This document shows, in pieces, positions 8,241 through 18,564 of a DNA stretch of 64,000 bases. The stretch is from positions 62,001 to 126,000 of the forward strand of contig CAWFGG010000002.1 in assembly GCA_963815325.1 (NCBI GenBank), written 5' to 3'. This DNA is from JABDII01 sp963815325. Its GTDB lineage: Bacteria > Gemmatimonadota > Gemmatimonadetes > Gemmatimonadales > GWC2-71-9. The translations under genes and the position numbers were made by a program. The notes below the pieces were generated by a model, which saw only the letters and a program-made list of their open reading frames with translations, did not search any database and was not told where the DNA came from. Numbering within the stretch: position 1 is the stretch's first letter; each line of letters begins with the position of its first letter.

Positions 8241-10688
8241 CTAACGCGCGCTGTCACGCGGCACCTCGAACACGCGTCGGAGCGACTCGAATGCCGTTCC
8301 GAAATCTTCCCACCGGCCGGCGCGGAGGGCCGAGTCGGCGCGTACCATCCAGCGCCGCGCTTCCTCGAAGCGACTGACCGGCCCAAGCCCCGGCGGCGCC
8401 GGAGCCGATTCGCCCAACAGGTTGGTCCAGGCTTCGTCCGCGTTGCGGCCTGCGCCGAGGCGCTCGTGATAGCCGACTGCCGTCCAGGTCAGTTGCGGCC
8501 GGCCGGCGGCGCCCCGTCGGCCAAAGTACGCCTGGGTCGCCAACACCCCGCCCATGAACAAGCTGTACCGAACAGGCCCGGCCGCAAACTCGGCACCATC
8601 CGCGATCACCGAGTCGCGAATCTGCTCGTAGAGCGGAAAGCGCTGCCACCGCGCCTCGAGCACCTGCGGCAGCGCCGTGCCCGCCATACTGTCGAGATGT
8701 GCCAGCCGGAGCACGTCTCGCCCATCGCGCGAGCCCTCCAGCACCGCGCTGACGAGGCGCTTTCCCGGTTGGGCGTAGGCCGCAGTCATAGCCGGTTGCT
8801 CGCCGGTCCCTGCCCACGTGACCGACGCATCCGCCGGTGAGGCCGGCGTGCCCCGGGCCTGAACCTGTCGGCCCAGTCCCCACGCTGGCCGCTCGAGCAC
8901 CCGCGCTTGAATTCGAAACAACTCCGCGGGATAGGGCGCCACCCGCTCGACCGAACCCGGAATGGCCGTCGCGGGCTCCACTACTCCAGGCGCCAGGCTG
9001 GCCCATGCGGCCGAGAGTGGATCGTTGGGCTGCCGGTGATAGACATGGGTCTCGCCGGTAAGGCTGTGCACGGTCCCGAGAAACCCCGCCGCCACGACCC
9101 GGACGTCCGATCCGCGCCAATGTTCCTCGGCAACGAGCGGAAAGCTTTCGGAGCGGACGTAGCCGGTCGACACCCAGATCAGTTCCCCATCGACCACGCG
9201 GGGAACGGGGGCATCCCACTCCGCAAACGGCGCCAGCCGGCGGAGACGTGCCTCCGGGGCCAGGTTCCAGGTGATCGTGGAATTGTCGGGCAGGCCACGG
9301 AGAACGCTGCCGACCTGCAGTCCCCAGGCCAACATCACGCGCTTGAACCACGAATCCACTCGGAACCCGGCTCGCAAGGAATCCACCCGGTACAGCCGTG
9401 CCAACGGATGGAGTGCGCCGGGCGGCAGCTCGAGCATGGTTGTGATCGAGGGATAGGCGACGGTGTCGCCGAGCCGGTAGGACATGGCGCTCCCGTTGGC
9501 GGCAGCGCGGTCGCCGGCAATGGCCGAGATGAGCGTCACCTCCGACGGCGCCTCCCGCACCATGAGCCAGACCGGCCGACGCACACCGTTGAGCGACACG
9601 GTGGCCGGGCTCACCGCCACCAACTCCGCCGAGTCCGGCCCCGGGGCGAGCAGCGCAACGGAACGGGTATCCCACAACGCCGTGAGCGGTCGCGCGGGCC
9701 CCGGCGATTCCGGTGGCGCCACAGACAGCGTATCCAGGCCGCGGAGCTCAAAGGCGATGGCTTCGAGTGCTCGGGCAGTGGCTTCGGACACGACCGGATT
9801 CCCGTCGCGGGAAACTCCCGGTGCCACGAGGTGGACGCCAAGCGACGTGGCAACGAGGATGGCCCAGAGCGAGAGGAACAATGTGTGCCGTGGGCGCCAG
9901 GCCCAGATGGCCGAAGCGACGGCCGTGCCAAGGGCCACACCTGCCAGCAGCTGGGCGCCGAACACGCGTGCTCCCCACGTCCCCGCGTCATCCAGACGCT
10001 TGATGCCGCCGACGAGTTCGTACGGCTCGAGGAGGTACCCCCACACCAGGCAGAGGGCCACGGCCACGAACAAGAGGCCAACGTGGCGTCGTGCATGGTC
10101 GCTGATGGCGGGGCGCCCGCCGCGCCAACGAACCGATCCGACGATCAGGTACAGCACAATGACCAGCAGCAGGCCGAGAATCGCGAGGAGAAGGGCGTAG
10201 CCATGCAGGAGCCGCCATAACGGCAACTGGGCGGCATAGACACCGAGGTCTCGGCTGAGCAGCGGTTCGGTCATGCCATAGCCGGCCCCATGCCATGCGA
10301 CGGCAACAGTCGGCCACCAAGTCGATGCCCCGTGCCCGACCACCAGGCCAAGGACACCGCCTGCGACAACCGCCCCGGTCACCAGCAGGCGCGGGGTCAG
10401 CGCCTCACGGATCTCGAGGTTGGCCATGTAGCGGGGAATTTGCACCACGCTCACTGCACGGTATACCACGAACAAATTGCCGATGAACCACGCTGCGGCC
10501 ACCGTGACGGCCAGGGCGTCCAATGACAGTCGGAGCAAGTGGAGCTGCAACAGGAAGGCGGCCGCTGCCGGGGCGATCTGCTCGCCCCACCAGTAATCGG
10601 TCAAGACCACGGCGCACCACCGGCCGATAAACAACACCACGGCCAGGATCACCGCGCCAGTCGCGATGGCTCGACCGTGACGCCCCAT
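8241..10688 (-). CDS. UPF0182-type large membrane protein
   Basis: Predicted inner-membrane protein of 815 residues. The N-terminal ~330 residues hold about seven hydrophobic segments (for example GAVILAVVLFIG, LLLAILGLLLVIVLYLIVG and LLFVAVALCLVWGYLL); the remaining ~480 residues are hydrophilic and probably outside the cytoplasm. This layout, the WRLLHGYALLL and GYLLEPYELV regions and the C-terminal helical tail (LRAGRWEDFGTAFESLRRV) fit UPF0182/COG1615. The family has no established function. The start ATG at 10688 lies 4 bases after the phosphomannomutase stop; a longer open frame upstream is only a shadow of that gene. Confidence 0.75.
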   Translation of the reverse strand: MGRHGRAIATGAVILAVVLFIGRWCAVVLTDYWWGEQIAPAAAAFLLQLHLLRLSLDALAVTVAAAWFIGNLFVVYRAVSVVQIPRYMANLEIREALTPRLLVTGAVVAGGVLGLVVGHGASTWWPTVAVAWHGAGYGMTEPLLSRDLGVYAAQLPLWRLLHGYALLLAILGLLLVIVLYLIVGSVRWRGGRPAISDHARRHVGLLFVAVALCLVWGYLLEPYELVGGIKRLDDAGTWGARVFGAQLLAGVALGTAVASAIWAWRPRHTLFLSLWAILVATSLGVHLVAPGVSRDGNPVVSEATARALEAIAFELRGLDTLSVAPPESPGPARPLTALWDTRSVALLAPGPDSAELVAVSPATVSLNGVRRPVWLMVREAPSEVTLISAIAGDRAAANGSAMSYRLGDTVAYPSITTMLELPPGALHPLARLYRVDSLRAGFRVDSWFKRVMLAWGLQVGSVLRGLPDNSTITWNLAPEARLRRLAPFAEWDAPVPRVVDGELIWVSTGYVRSESFPLVAEEHWRGSDVRVVAAGFLGTVHSLTGETHVYHRQPNDPLSAAWASLAPGVVEPATAIPGSVERVAPYPAELFRIQARVLERPAWGLGRQVQARGTPASPADASVTWAGTGEQPAMTAAYAQPGKRLVSAVLEGSRDGRDVLRLAHLDSMAGTALPQVLEARWQRFPLYEQIRDSVIADGAEFAAGPVRYSLFMGGVLATQAYFGRRGAAGRPQLTWTAVGYHERLGAGRNADEAWTNLLGESAPAPPGLGPVSRFEEARRWMVRADSALRAGRWEDFGTAFESLRRVFEVPRDSAR

Positions 10689-10692
10689 CGGG

Positions 10693-12063
10693 TTAGACCT
10701 CGAGGCCCTGGTCTCTGAGCCAGTCCATGACTTCGTCCCGATAGGTGTCGAGCGCGGCAGGCTCGGTGGCTTCGAATCGCAGCACCAACACGGGCTGGGT
10801 GTTCGATGCGCGTAAGAGCGCCCACCCTTTCGGATGGGTGATACGGATCCCGTCGATCGTGTTGACCTCGTGCAGCTGGCTGAAATGTTCGACCGCGGCT
10901 TCGACCAGCGCGAACTTCCTTTCCTCCGGGCACTCGACCCGGATTTCCGGCGTCGCAAAGGTCTCGGGCAGATCGGCAAGGAGACGCCCGACACCACCGG
11001 GTGTCCGCGACACGATAGCCAACAGGCGGGCCGCGGCAAAGAGCGCGTCATCGAAACCGAAGTAATCCCCGCCGAAGAACATGTGGCCGCTCATCTCTCC
11101 GGCGAGCGGGGCCTTGAGCTCCTTCATCTTGGCCTTGATCAGCGAGTGGCCGGTCTTCCACATGACCGGCACGGCGCCGGCCGCGATGAGTGCTTGGGGC
11201 AACACGTCGGAGCACTTCACGTCGAAGATGACCTGACACCCCGGGCCGAAGCGGCGGACGGCGTCGCGGCCAAACAGGACCAGGAGCTGGTCGCCGAAGA
11301 TGACCTTGCCCGTCTCATCCACCGCGCCGATCCGATCCGCGTCCCCGTCGAACGCAATGCCCAGCTCGGCCTTGCTGCGGCGTACTTCTTCCTGCAAGTC
11401 GGTGAGGTTTTCCACGACGGTCGGATCGGGATGATGGTTCGGGAACGTGCCGTCGGATTCGCAGAACAGCGGCGTGACCTCCGCGCCCAGGCCGCGCAAC
11501 GTCTCGACGGTGACGAGGCTCCCGACGCCGTTGCCGCAGTCGACCACCACTCGGACCGGGCGCTCCAGCGGGTTGCGCTCGGTGATGGCCGCACGGTAGC
11601 GGACCAGCACGGAGGCGTTGCTGAGTTGCTTTCCCTGCCCTTCGCGCCAGGATTCGGCCAGGATCACGTCGCGCAGCGCCATGATCTCATGCCCGAACAG
11701 CGCATCGCCGCCGAATACCATCTTGAACCCATTGAATTCCGGCGGATTATGCGATCCGGTGACCTGGATCCCGCCGTCCAGCCCCAACTCGGCCACGGCA
11801 AAGTAGAGCGCCGGCGTGGGCAGCATGCCCACGTCCACCACGGTGGCGCCCGCCTCAGCCAGGCCTCGGCGAAGGCCTTCACTCAACGCGGGTCCCGACG
11901 GCCTATTGTCCCGCCCAACGGCGATGACGGGACTCCGGCTCAGCCGGGTCCACCCCATGCTGGCATACGCCCGGCCCAGCGCGGCGGCAAACTCGGGTGT
12001 CAGTTCGCGGTCGATGACACCGCGGACATCGTATTCTCGGAAGATGGAAGCAGGGACGTCCAT
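10693..12063 (-). CDS. manB: Phosphomannomutase/phosphoglucomutase
   Basis: Alpha-D-phosphohexomutase that interconverts hexose-6-phosphate and hexose-1-phosphate for cell-surface sugar nucleotides. The 456 residues include FREYDVRG at the start, the phosphoserine loop TGSHNPPEFNG, the magnesium site DGDADRIG, the sugar-binding GEMSGH and the C-terminal phosphate-binding region RASNTQPVLVLRFE. All are characteristic of bifunctional PMM/PGM enzymes; whether mannose or glucose is preferred cannot be read from sequence. It lies 63 bases after nuoN. Confidence 0.92.
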   Translation of the reverse strand: MDVPASIFREYDVRGVIDRELTPEFAAALGRAYASMGWTRLSRSPVIAVGRDNRPSGPALSEGLRRGLAEAGATVVDVGMLPTPALYFAVAELGLDGGIQVTGSHNPPEFNGFKMVFGGDALFGHEIMALRDVILAESWREGQGKQLSNASVLVRYRAAITERNPLERPVRVVVDCGNGVGSLVTVETLRGLGAEVTPLFCESDGTFPNHHPDPTVVENLTDLQEEVRRSKAELGIAFDGDADRIGAVDETGKVIFGDQLLVLFGRDAVRRFGPGCQVIFDVKCSDVLPQALIAAGAVPVMWKTGHSLIKAKMKELKAPLAGEMSGHMFFGGDYFGFDDALFAAARLLAIVSRTPGGVGRLLADLPETFATPEIRVECPEERKFALVEAAVEHFSQLHEVNTIDGIRITHPKGWALLRASNTQPVLVLRFEATEPAALDTYRDEVMDWLRDQGLEV

Positions 12064-12126
12064 GGCAACGCCTGTCGCTCGAGCGATGGCCGGTCGGACC
12101 GGCCATCAGTGGGTTGTGGGAAGGTC

Positions 12127-13629
12127 TCAGGAACCGGCGATGGTCAACGCACGCTCCAACAGTGGCAAGGCACTTCTCAGCGCGACCGCGATGACCCGAC
12201 TGGGCCACACGCCGAAGAGGAGGAGCGCACCGACGGCGCCGACCATCACTCCCATCGCCGGACCGGGCACGTAGATGTCGCGGTGGACGTCTTCTCCGAC
12301 CGGTTCCTTCATATACATCGACATGACCACGGGAAGGTAATAGCCCGCGGACACAACACTGGCCAGCACCAGAACAACGGCGAGGACCCACTGCTGCTCC
12401 AGGACCACGCTGCTCAACACCAGCCACTTGGCCATGAACCCGAACGTCCCGGGAAATCCGAGCAGCGACATCATGCACACGCTCAGGCCGAAGGCCATCC
12501 ACGGACGGCTTCGACTCAAGCCGGCAATGCTCTGCAGCGTCACATCCCGTTCGCCACGACGCCCGAGGGCCGCCAGGAAGCCGAAGGTGGCAAGCGTCGT
12601 CAGTCCGTAGGCCAGGAGATACAGGATGAGCGCCGCCGCACCAGCCCGGGAGCCGGGCCAGACGGCCACCAGCAGGTAGCCGGCGTGTGCCACGGAGCTA
12701 TACGCCAGCATTCGCTTCAAGGATCGCTGCGCCAACGCTACCAGGTTGCCGACCACCATGGTGGCGATCGCCAAGGTCCCGATGATGGGCTGCCAGACGC
12801 TTTCGGCGCCCGGAAATGCCTGCATCAGAAGCCGGACCAGCGCTACGAAGGCAGCAGCCTTGACTCCCGTTGCCATGAGGCCCGTTACCGGAGTGGGCGC
12901 CCCATCGTACACGTCGGGCGCCCACATGTGGAACGGAACGGCCGAGACTTTGAAGCCGAATCCGATGAGGATGAGGCCAAGCCCGAGGAGACCCAGCATC
13001 GGAATCTGTCCGCCCGAGAACTGCGCGCCGATCAAGAAGATGTTGGTGGTGCCGGTCGCGCCGTACACCAGGGCGATGCCGTAGAGCAGGAAGCCCGAGG
13101 CGAACGCGCCCACCAGGAAGTACTTGAGGCCGGCCTCGGCGGAGAAGATGCTCCGCCGGTCGTAGCCCGCCAGCACGTAGGCGGCGATGGACATGACCTC
13201 GAGGCCAAGAAACACCACGATCAGGTCGACGGCGGCGCCGAGGAACATCATGCCCGCCGTACAGAGCAGGATCAGACAGTAATACTCGGGGGCCAACATG
13301 CGCTCGCGCTCGAGGTAGCCGAGGGAAAGCACGATCGTCATGGCGCTAAAGAGGAGAAACAGCGCACTGGCCGCATACCGGAACGAGTCGACCGCGATCA
13401 TGGTCTCGAGCCCGATCGGGGAGAGACCCTCCGTCCACACGTACATCAAGCCCACGCCGCTCATGAGCAACGCACCCAGGCTGAGCCAGCCGGCCAGTCG
13501 GCTGTCTTGCTCCGATCGATGGCGCCACCCGACCACCAACAGCACCCCCAAGGCCGCGGTCGCGAGAACGATCTCGGGCAACAGGGCCCAGGTGGCCCCG
13601 AGCGGGGTCGCCAGGTCGATCGGCCTCAT
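12127..13629 (-). CDS. nuoN: NADH-quinone oxidoreductase subunit N
   Basis: Antiporter-like proton-pumping membrane subunit of complex I. The 500-residue protein is hydrophobic throughout, with the conserved LLVVFLGLEVMSIA-type segment (here DLIVVFLGLEVMSIAAYVLAG), the FKVSAVPFHMWAPDVYDGAPTP motif region and lysine KRMLAYSSVAHAGY that line the proton path. Its start overlaps the nuoM stop by 4 bases. It is the last gene of the nuo run. Confidence 0.95.
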   Translation of the reverse strand: MRPIDLATPLGATWALLPEIVLATAALGVLLVVGWRHRSEQDSRLAGWLSLGALLMSGVGLMYVWTEGLSPIGLETMIAVDSFRYAASALFLLFSAMTIVLSLGYLERERMLAPEYYCLILLCTAGMMFLGAAVDLIVVFLGLEVMSIAAYVLAGYDRRSIFSAEAGLKYFLVGAFASGFLLYGIALVYGATGTTNIFLIGAQFSGGQIPMLGLLGLGLILIGFGFKVSAVPFHMWAPDVYDGAPTPVTGLMATGVKAAAFVALVRLLMQAFPGAESVWQPIIGTLAIATMVVGNLVALAQRSLKRMLAYSSVAHAGYLLVAVWPGSRAGAAALILYLLAYGLTTLATFGFLAALGRRGERDVTLQSIAGLSRSRPWMAFGLSVCMMSLLGFPGTFGFMAKWLVLSSVVLEQQWVLAVVLVLASVVSAGYYLPVVMSMYMKEPVGEDVHRDIYVPGPAMGVMVGAVGALLLFGVWPSRVIAVALRSALPLLERALTIAGS

Positions 13630-15201
13630 GGCTCGGCCCTCGCGCCATCGGGCTCAATGGCCACACCCGAGCGGGCCGGCCCGGCACCACGGCCCGCCTC
13701 GACATACTCGACGTAGCGCTGTGCCGCGGATTCCATCCGCTGAAGCAAGGGCTTCGGATAGAGCCCCATCCACACGATACCCGCCACGATCGGCAGGAGC
13801 ACCACCAGTTCGCGCGGGGTCAGATCCTTGAGGGACCGGTTCTCCGGCTGCTCGAGCGGATTGTAGATCAGCCGCTGGAGTGCGCGAAGAAGGTAGGCGG
13901 CGGCAAAGATCACGCCCGTCGCCGCCAGTCCCGTCGCCCATGGATGGCCTCCGAAGCTGCCGAGCAATACCAGGAACTCGCCGACGAAGCCGTTCAATCC
14001 GGGCAGCCCGATCGACGAGAGGGCGACCACGGTGAGGATCAGGCTGAAGATGGGGATGACGCGGGCGAGGCCGCCGAACGCGGCGATCTCACGGGTATGC
14101 CGCCGTTCGTACAGCATCCCCACCAGAAAGAACAGGGCGCCGGTGGACAGTCCGTGGCTGATCATGATCATGAGGGCGCCCTCGACGCTCTGGAGCGTCG
14201 CGGCCCAGATGCCGAGCATGACGAAGCCCAGGTGGCTTACCGAGGAGTACGCCACCAGTTTCTTGATATCCGGCTGGACCAGGGCCACCAGGGCACCATA
14301 AATGATGCCGGCCACGGCGAGCACGATGACGAGGTTGCTCACCACAGGGCTCATGGCAACCTCGGGAAAGAACGGCACCCCGAAACGCAGGAACCCGTAC
14401 GTGCCCATCTTGAGGAGCACACCGGCCAGGAGCACGCTGCCCGCGGTCGGCGCCTCGACGTGGGCATCCGGCAACCAGGTGTGGAACGGGAATACCGGCA
14501 CCTTGATCGCGAAGGCCAGCGCGAATGCGGCGAACAGCCACGGCGCGATGGTGTGGACCACGCTGGCGTGTGCCAGAAGATGGGCATAGCTGAAGTCCAA
14601 CACGCCGGTGATGCTGCCGATCTGCCACACCATGGCGAGGATCGCCACGAGCATGAGGAGCGATCCCACCATCGTATAGATGAAGAACTTGATGGCAGCG
14701 TATATGCGATTCTGCCCGCCCCAGATCCCGATGATGAAGTACATCGGGATCAGCATCACTTCCCAGAAGACGTAGAACAGGAACAGGTCGAGTGGCGACG
14801 AACACGCCCAGCATGCCCGTGAGCAGCACGAGCATGAGAGCGTAGTACCCACGTTCCTTGCTCGTGATAGAGGTCCAACTTCCCAGAACGCTGAGCGGCA
14901 TCAGTGCCGTGGTGAGCAACACCATGAACAGCGAGATGCCATCGATCCCGACGCGGTAGTAGATGCCCCATTCCGGAAGCCACGGCGCTGCCGACGCGAA
15001 CTGCATGCCGCCGTCCATCTGATCGAACGCCCACCACAACCCGAGCGACACGACGAGCTCGGCCAGGGTGATGACCAGCGCGAGCCGCTTGGCAAGCGCG
15101 GGCGGACCCATGAGGACGGGAAGGACACCCACGAGTGGCAGGATCAGGAGCGCGTGGAGCACCCACTCCGAATAGCGGATGGAGACGAGGAAGTCGGCCA
15201 T
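13626..15201 (-). CDS. nuoM: NADH-quinone oxidoreductase subunit M (one-base frameshift)
   Basis: Second antiporter-like subunit. The N-terminal third (MADFLVSIRYSEW to LLTGMLGVFVA) and the rest (LDLFLFYVFWEVMLIPMYF onward) are in different frames. The join falls at about 14793, where the coding strand reads GTCGCC-A-CTCGAC: removing the single A restores GVFVALDLFLFYVFWE, the family consensus. The repaired protein is about 524 residues, normal for NuoM, and retains FPFHTWLPDAHVEAPT and KKLVAYSSVSHLGF. The break is best read as an insertion error. Confidence 0.92.
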
Positions 15202-15206
15202 GGTCG

Positions 15207-17201
15207 CTACCCAACCACTGCGCGCATGATCCAGATCGCGCCAAGGAGGAAGAGCACGAGGTAGAAGCCCACTTGCCCGGTCTGGAGCGCGCTGCCGATC
15301 CAGCCAAGCGCACGAGACACTTTGGCGGTCCCGTTGACTCCCACTCCATCGATCAGCCCTTGATCGATGCCGCGCCAGAGGGCCGTCTCAGACAGCCACA
15401 TCAACGGGCGGATGATGACCCGGTCGTACAACTCGTCGACGTAATACTTGTTGAACAGCACCTTCCAGAATCCCCGCTCCTCGACCGCCTGCGCCGCGGG
15501 CACGATGGCCGTCCCCAGCGTGGCCCTGGTACCCCAGATGAGGCCCACCACGGCCACCAGCACCGCCGCGCCGATGAGCACGGCCTCGGTCGTCCCGTGC
15601 GGCAAGTGAAGCGGCGCGAACGAATGCGCAGCGGCCGTCAGCGGCTCGAGCCAGGTTTCGAGCGCGTGGTGGCCGCCCACGAAGGCCGGGAGGTTGATGA
15701 TGCCGCCGGCCAAGCTCAGAATGCCGAGCACCACCAGCGGCCCGGTCATGGTCCACGGGGCCTCGTGCAGGTGGCGGCGCTCTGCCTCTCCGGTCCGGTT
15801 CGTTCCCAGGAAGGTCATGGCCATCAATCGCGCCATGTAGAACGCGGTGATGGCCGCAGCTGCCAATCCCAGCGCCCAGTAGACGTAGTAGACTGGGTTC
15901 TCACCGCCACGAGCGAACGCCGCGGCGAGAATTTCATCCTTGGAGAAGAAGCCCGAAAAGGGCGGAATCCCGGCGATGGCCAGGGTGGCGATGCCCATGA
16001 GGGCAAAGGTCCACGGCATGTGGGCCCGGAGGCCGCCCATGTTCCGCATGTCTTGTGCGTCCGCGTCGGAATGGGTGGCGTGGTAGGCGTGATGCATGGC
16101 ATGGATCACGCTGCCTGCTCCCAGGAACAACAACGCCTTGAAGAACGCATGCGTGGCCAGGTGGAAAATGCCCGCGGCGAACGCACCCGTGCCGACGCCC
16201 ACGAACATGTAACCGAGCTGCGACACGGTGGAATACGCCAGGACCTTCTTGATGTCGTATTGCCGGAGCCCGATGGTAGCGGCAAAGAGCGCCGTCACCG
16301 CGCCGACGCCCGCCACCACCAGGCTCGAGACGGGCGCCATCGCGAAGAGGACACCGGTGCGTGCCACCAGGTAGACCCCGGCGGTCACCATGGTTGCGGC
16401 ATGGATCAGGGCGGACACCGGCGTCGGACCCGCCATGGCATCGGGCAGCCACACGTAGAGCGGGATCTGGGCCGACTTGCCCACGCAGCCGAGGAAGAGA
16501 AAGAGGGTGATCGCGGTGATCGTCGCCCCGCCGAGCGGCAGCGCTCCGGGGGCGGCACGGAAGACCTCCACGAAGTCGAGCGAGCCCACTGCCGACCAGA
16601 TCAGGAACATGGCGATCAGGAACCCGAAGTCGCCGATCCGGTTGACGATGAAGGCCTTCTTCCCCGCGTCCGCCTTCAGCCGGTCTTCGAACCAGAATCC
16701 GATCAAGAGATACGAACAGAGCCCGACACCTTCCCACCCGATGAAGAGCACCGGGAAATTGGCGCCCAGCACCAGGACGAGCATGAAGGCGATGAAGAGA
16801 TTGAGATACGCGAAGTAGCGGGCGTATCCCGGGTCCTCTCGCATGTAGCCGATGCTGAACACGTGGATCAGGCCGCCGACGCCTGTGACGATGAGCATCA
16901 TCACGGCCGAGAGCTGGTCGACTTGGAAAGCGAGATCGATTTGGAGCGTATCGACCGGCAGCCAGGACCAGAGGCTCAGGATGTAGGGCCGTTCGGGCGG
17001 CGCGCCCCACAGCTCCAGGAACGCCGCCGCCGAAACCAGAAAGGCCGCGAGCACCACACCCGGACCCACGATCGACACGGCTCGCTTGGCCGTCGGCTTC
17101 CAGATCGCCAGGGCGCCGTTCACCAGGAACCCGACCAGGGCCAGAGCCACCGTGGCCCAGACCCATCCGATCATCGATCCGTCCGATACGAGCTCGGCCA
17201 T
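15207..17201 (-). CDS. nuoL: NADH-quinone oxidoreductase subunit L
   Basis: Largest antiporter-like subunit, with the long lateral helix of complex I. The 664-residue length is typical. Recognisable are FQVDQLSAVMMLIVTGVG near the N-terminus, WEGVGLCSYLLIGFW, the QIPLYVWLPDAMAGPTPVSA segment and KKVLAYSTVSQLGYMFVG. It ends 5 bases before nuoM and follows nuoK by 5 bases. Confidence 0.96.
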   Translation of the reverse strand: MAELVSDGSMIGWVWATVALALVGFLVNGALAIWKPTAKRAVSIVGPGVVLAAFLVSAAAFLELWGAPPERPYILSLWSWLPVDTLQIDLAFQVDQLSAVMMLIVTGVGGLIHVFSIGYMREDPGYARYFAYLNLFIAFMLVLVLGANFPVLFIGWEGVGLCSYLLIGFWFEDRLKADAGKKAFIVNRIGDFGFLIAMFLIWSAVGSLDFVEVFRAAPGALPLGGATITAITLFLFLGCVGKSAQIPLYVWLPDAMAGPTPVSALIHAATMVTAGVYLVARTGVLFAMAPVSSLVVAGVGAVTALFAATIGLRQYDIKKVLAYSTVSQLGYMFVGVGTGAFAAGIFHLATHAFFKALLFLGAGSVIHAMHHAYHATHSDADAQDMRNMGGLRAHMPWTFALMGIATLAIAGIPPFSGFFSKDEILAAAFARGGENPVYYVYWALGLAAAAITAFYMARLMAMTFLGTNRTGEAERRHLHEAPWTMTGPLVVLGILSLAGGIINLPAFVGGHHALETWLEPLTAAAHSFAPLHLPHGTTEAVLIGAAVLVAVVGLIWGTRATLGTAIVPAAQAVEERGFWKVLFNKYYVDELYDRVIIRPLMWLSETALWRGIDQGLIDGVGVNGTAKVSRALGWIGSALQTGQVGFYLVLFLLGAIWIMRAVVG

Positions 17202-17206
17202 GCCGG

Positions 17207-17503
17207 TTATCCTTGCAGCACGTTGGCGTCCTTGAGATCGATGCTGTCGCGATGGCGGAACAGGGCCAGGATAATCGCGAGGCCCACCGCCGCCTCAGCC
17301 GCGGCAACCGTCATGACGAAGAAGACCATGATCTGCCCGCTGATGCCGTGGTAGCGTGCCAGCGCGATGAAACTCAGATTCACGGCATTGAGCATCAGCT
17401 CGATGCACATGAACAGCACGATCGCGTTGCGCCGGAGAATGACGCCGGCCACGCCGATCGCGAACAGGATGGCGGACAGGCCGAGCGAAGGGCCAAGGAG
17501 CAC
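17207..17503 (-). CDS. nuoK: NADH-quinone oxidoreductase subunit K
   Basis: Small three-helix proton-channel subunit (98 residues). The conserved glutamate-bearing helices are visible in LFMCIELMLNAVNLSF and VAAAEAAVGLAIILALFR. It starts with GTG immediately after the nuoJ stop codon (the two codons abut), a tight coupling. It is almost entirely hydrophobic, consistent with an inner-membrane protein. Confidence 0.95.
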   Translation of the reverse strand: MLLGPSLGLSAILFAIGVAGVILRRNAIVLFMCIELMLNAVNLSFIALARYHGISGQIMVFFVMTVAAAEAAVGLAIILALFRHRDSIDLKDANVLQG

Positions 17504-18058
17504 TTAGAGCCTCCGCTTTGCCAGCACGACCGCGCCGACGATCGCCGTGAGCAAGAGCAACCCCGTGATCTCGAAGGGGATGAGGTACGATCCGAACAGC
17601 GGCTCGGCGAAGACGCCGATGATCCCCCGCGTTGCCGCCTCCGCCCGGGCCAACTCCGCGGCCTGGAACGCAACCTCGGGGGGAATCTGTGCCGAGCCGG
17701 TCACCTCGAGCGCCAGCCGCGCCGGGGTATACCCCCGGAGCGTGAGGAGTGACGCGGCCAGTGCGCCGGCAATGAGCGCCGCCACGACCCAGCTCAGCTT
17801 GCCCCGGATGTCGCTTACCCGGTCGCTCAGGTTCAGCAACATGATCACGAAGAGGAACAGCACCATGATGGCGCCGGCGTAGACCAGGACCTGGACGGCC
17901 GCGATGAACTGCGCCTCGAGCAACACGAAGATGCCCGCGAGGGTCAACATCGTCGAAATCAGCCAGAACGCCGAGGCTACCGGGTTCCGCTGCGTAATGC
18001 ACATGAGCGCCGACAGGATGGCCGCGGCCGCGAAGAAATAGAAGACGATCTCGGCCAT
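17504..18058 (-). CDS. nuoJ: NADH-quinone oxidoreductase subunit J
   Basis: Membrane subunit of complex I, 184 residues. It begins MAEIVFYFFAAAAILSALM and carries the conserved YAGAIMVLFLFVIMLLNL helix. The ATG at 18058 shares one base with the nuoI stop. The frame stays open upstream through nuoI, but the amino-acid content there is not coding-like. Confidence 0.95.
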   Translation of the reverse strand: MAEIVFYFFAAAAILSALMCITQRNPVASAFWLISTMLTLAGIFVLLEAQFIAAVQVLVYAGAIMVLFLFVIMLLNLSDRVSDIRGKLSWVVAALIAGALAASLLTLRGYTPARLALEVTGSAQIPPEVAFQAAELARAEAATRGIIGVFAEPLFGSYLIPFEITGLLLLTAIVGAVVLAKRRL

Positions 18059-18564
18059 CACTCGCCCCTGGGATCGGTGGGATCCCATAACGTCGACACC
18101 GGATGCGTCTGAGAGGACAGCCGCTCCAGGTCGTACACGAACCGGGCACGGTCGTATTCCGCGTTCTCGAAGTGGACACCCACGTGGATGGCCTCTTCGG
18201 GGCACACTTCCTGGCAATAGCCGCAGAACACGCAGCGAAATTCGTCGATCTCGTAGATCAGCGGATAGCGGTTGCCATGCTCGTCCTCGCCAGGCACGAG
18301 CTTGATGCAGTTGGCGGGGCAGATCTGCGGGCAGAGACCGCACGCGACACACTTCGACCGGCCGGCTTCATCCGTCATCATGCGATGCGTGCCGCGCCAG
18401 CGGGAGGAGAGCGTCCAGTCGTCCCGGCTCTTCTCCTCGGGGTACTGCATGGTGAATTTGGGCTGGAGGAGATGTTTGAAGGTCAGCCGCATCCCCTTGA
18501 GCGCCGCCCGCACGTAGCTCACGTTCCGTTCCGGACGCCGACACACCTTGACCGTTATCGCCAT
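18058..18564 (-). CDS. nuoI: NADH-quinone oxidoreductase subunit I
   Basis: Peripheral-arm subunit that holds iron-sulfur clusters N6a and N6b. Two ferredoxin-type motifs are visible in the 168-residue protein, CVACGLCPQICPANCI and CVFCGYCQEVCPEEAI, giving the eight cysteines for two [4Fe-4S] clusters. It overlaps nuoH by 10 bases. Confidence 0.96.
   Translation of the reverse strand: MAITVKVCRRPERNVSYVRAALKGMRLTFKHLLQPKFTMQYPEEKSRDDWTLSSRWRGTHRMMTDEAGRSKCVACGLCPQICPANCIKLVPGEDEHGNRYPLIYEIDEFRCVFCGYCQEVCPEEAIHVGVHFENAEYDRARFVYDLERLSSQTHPVSTLWDPTDPRGE

Noticed and set aside
10834..13716. A plus-strand open frame of 960 codons, and similar ones at 15135-17354
   Set aside because: Antisense shadows of the manB, nuoN, nuoM and nuoL genes; charged, low-complexity products with no family resemblance.
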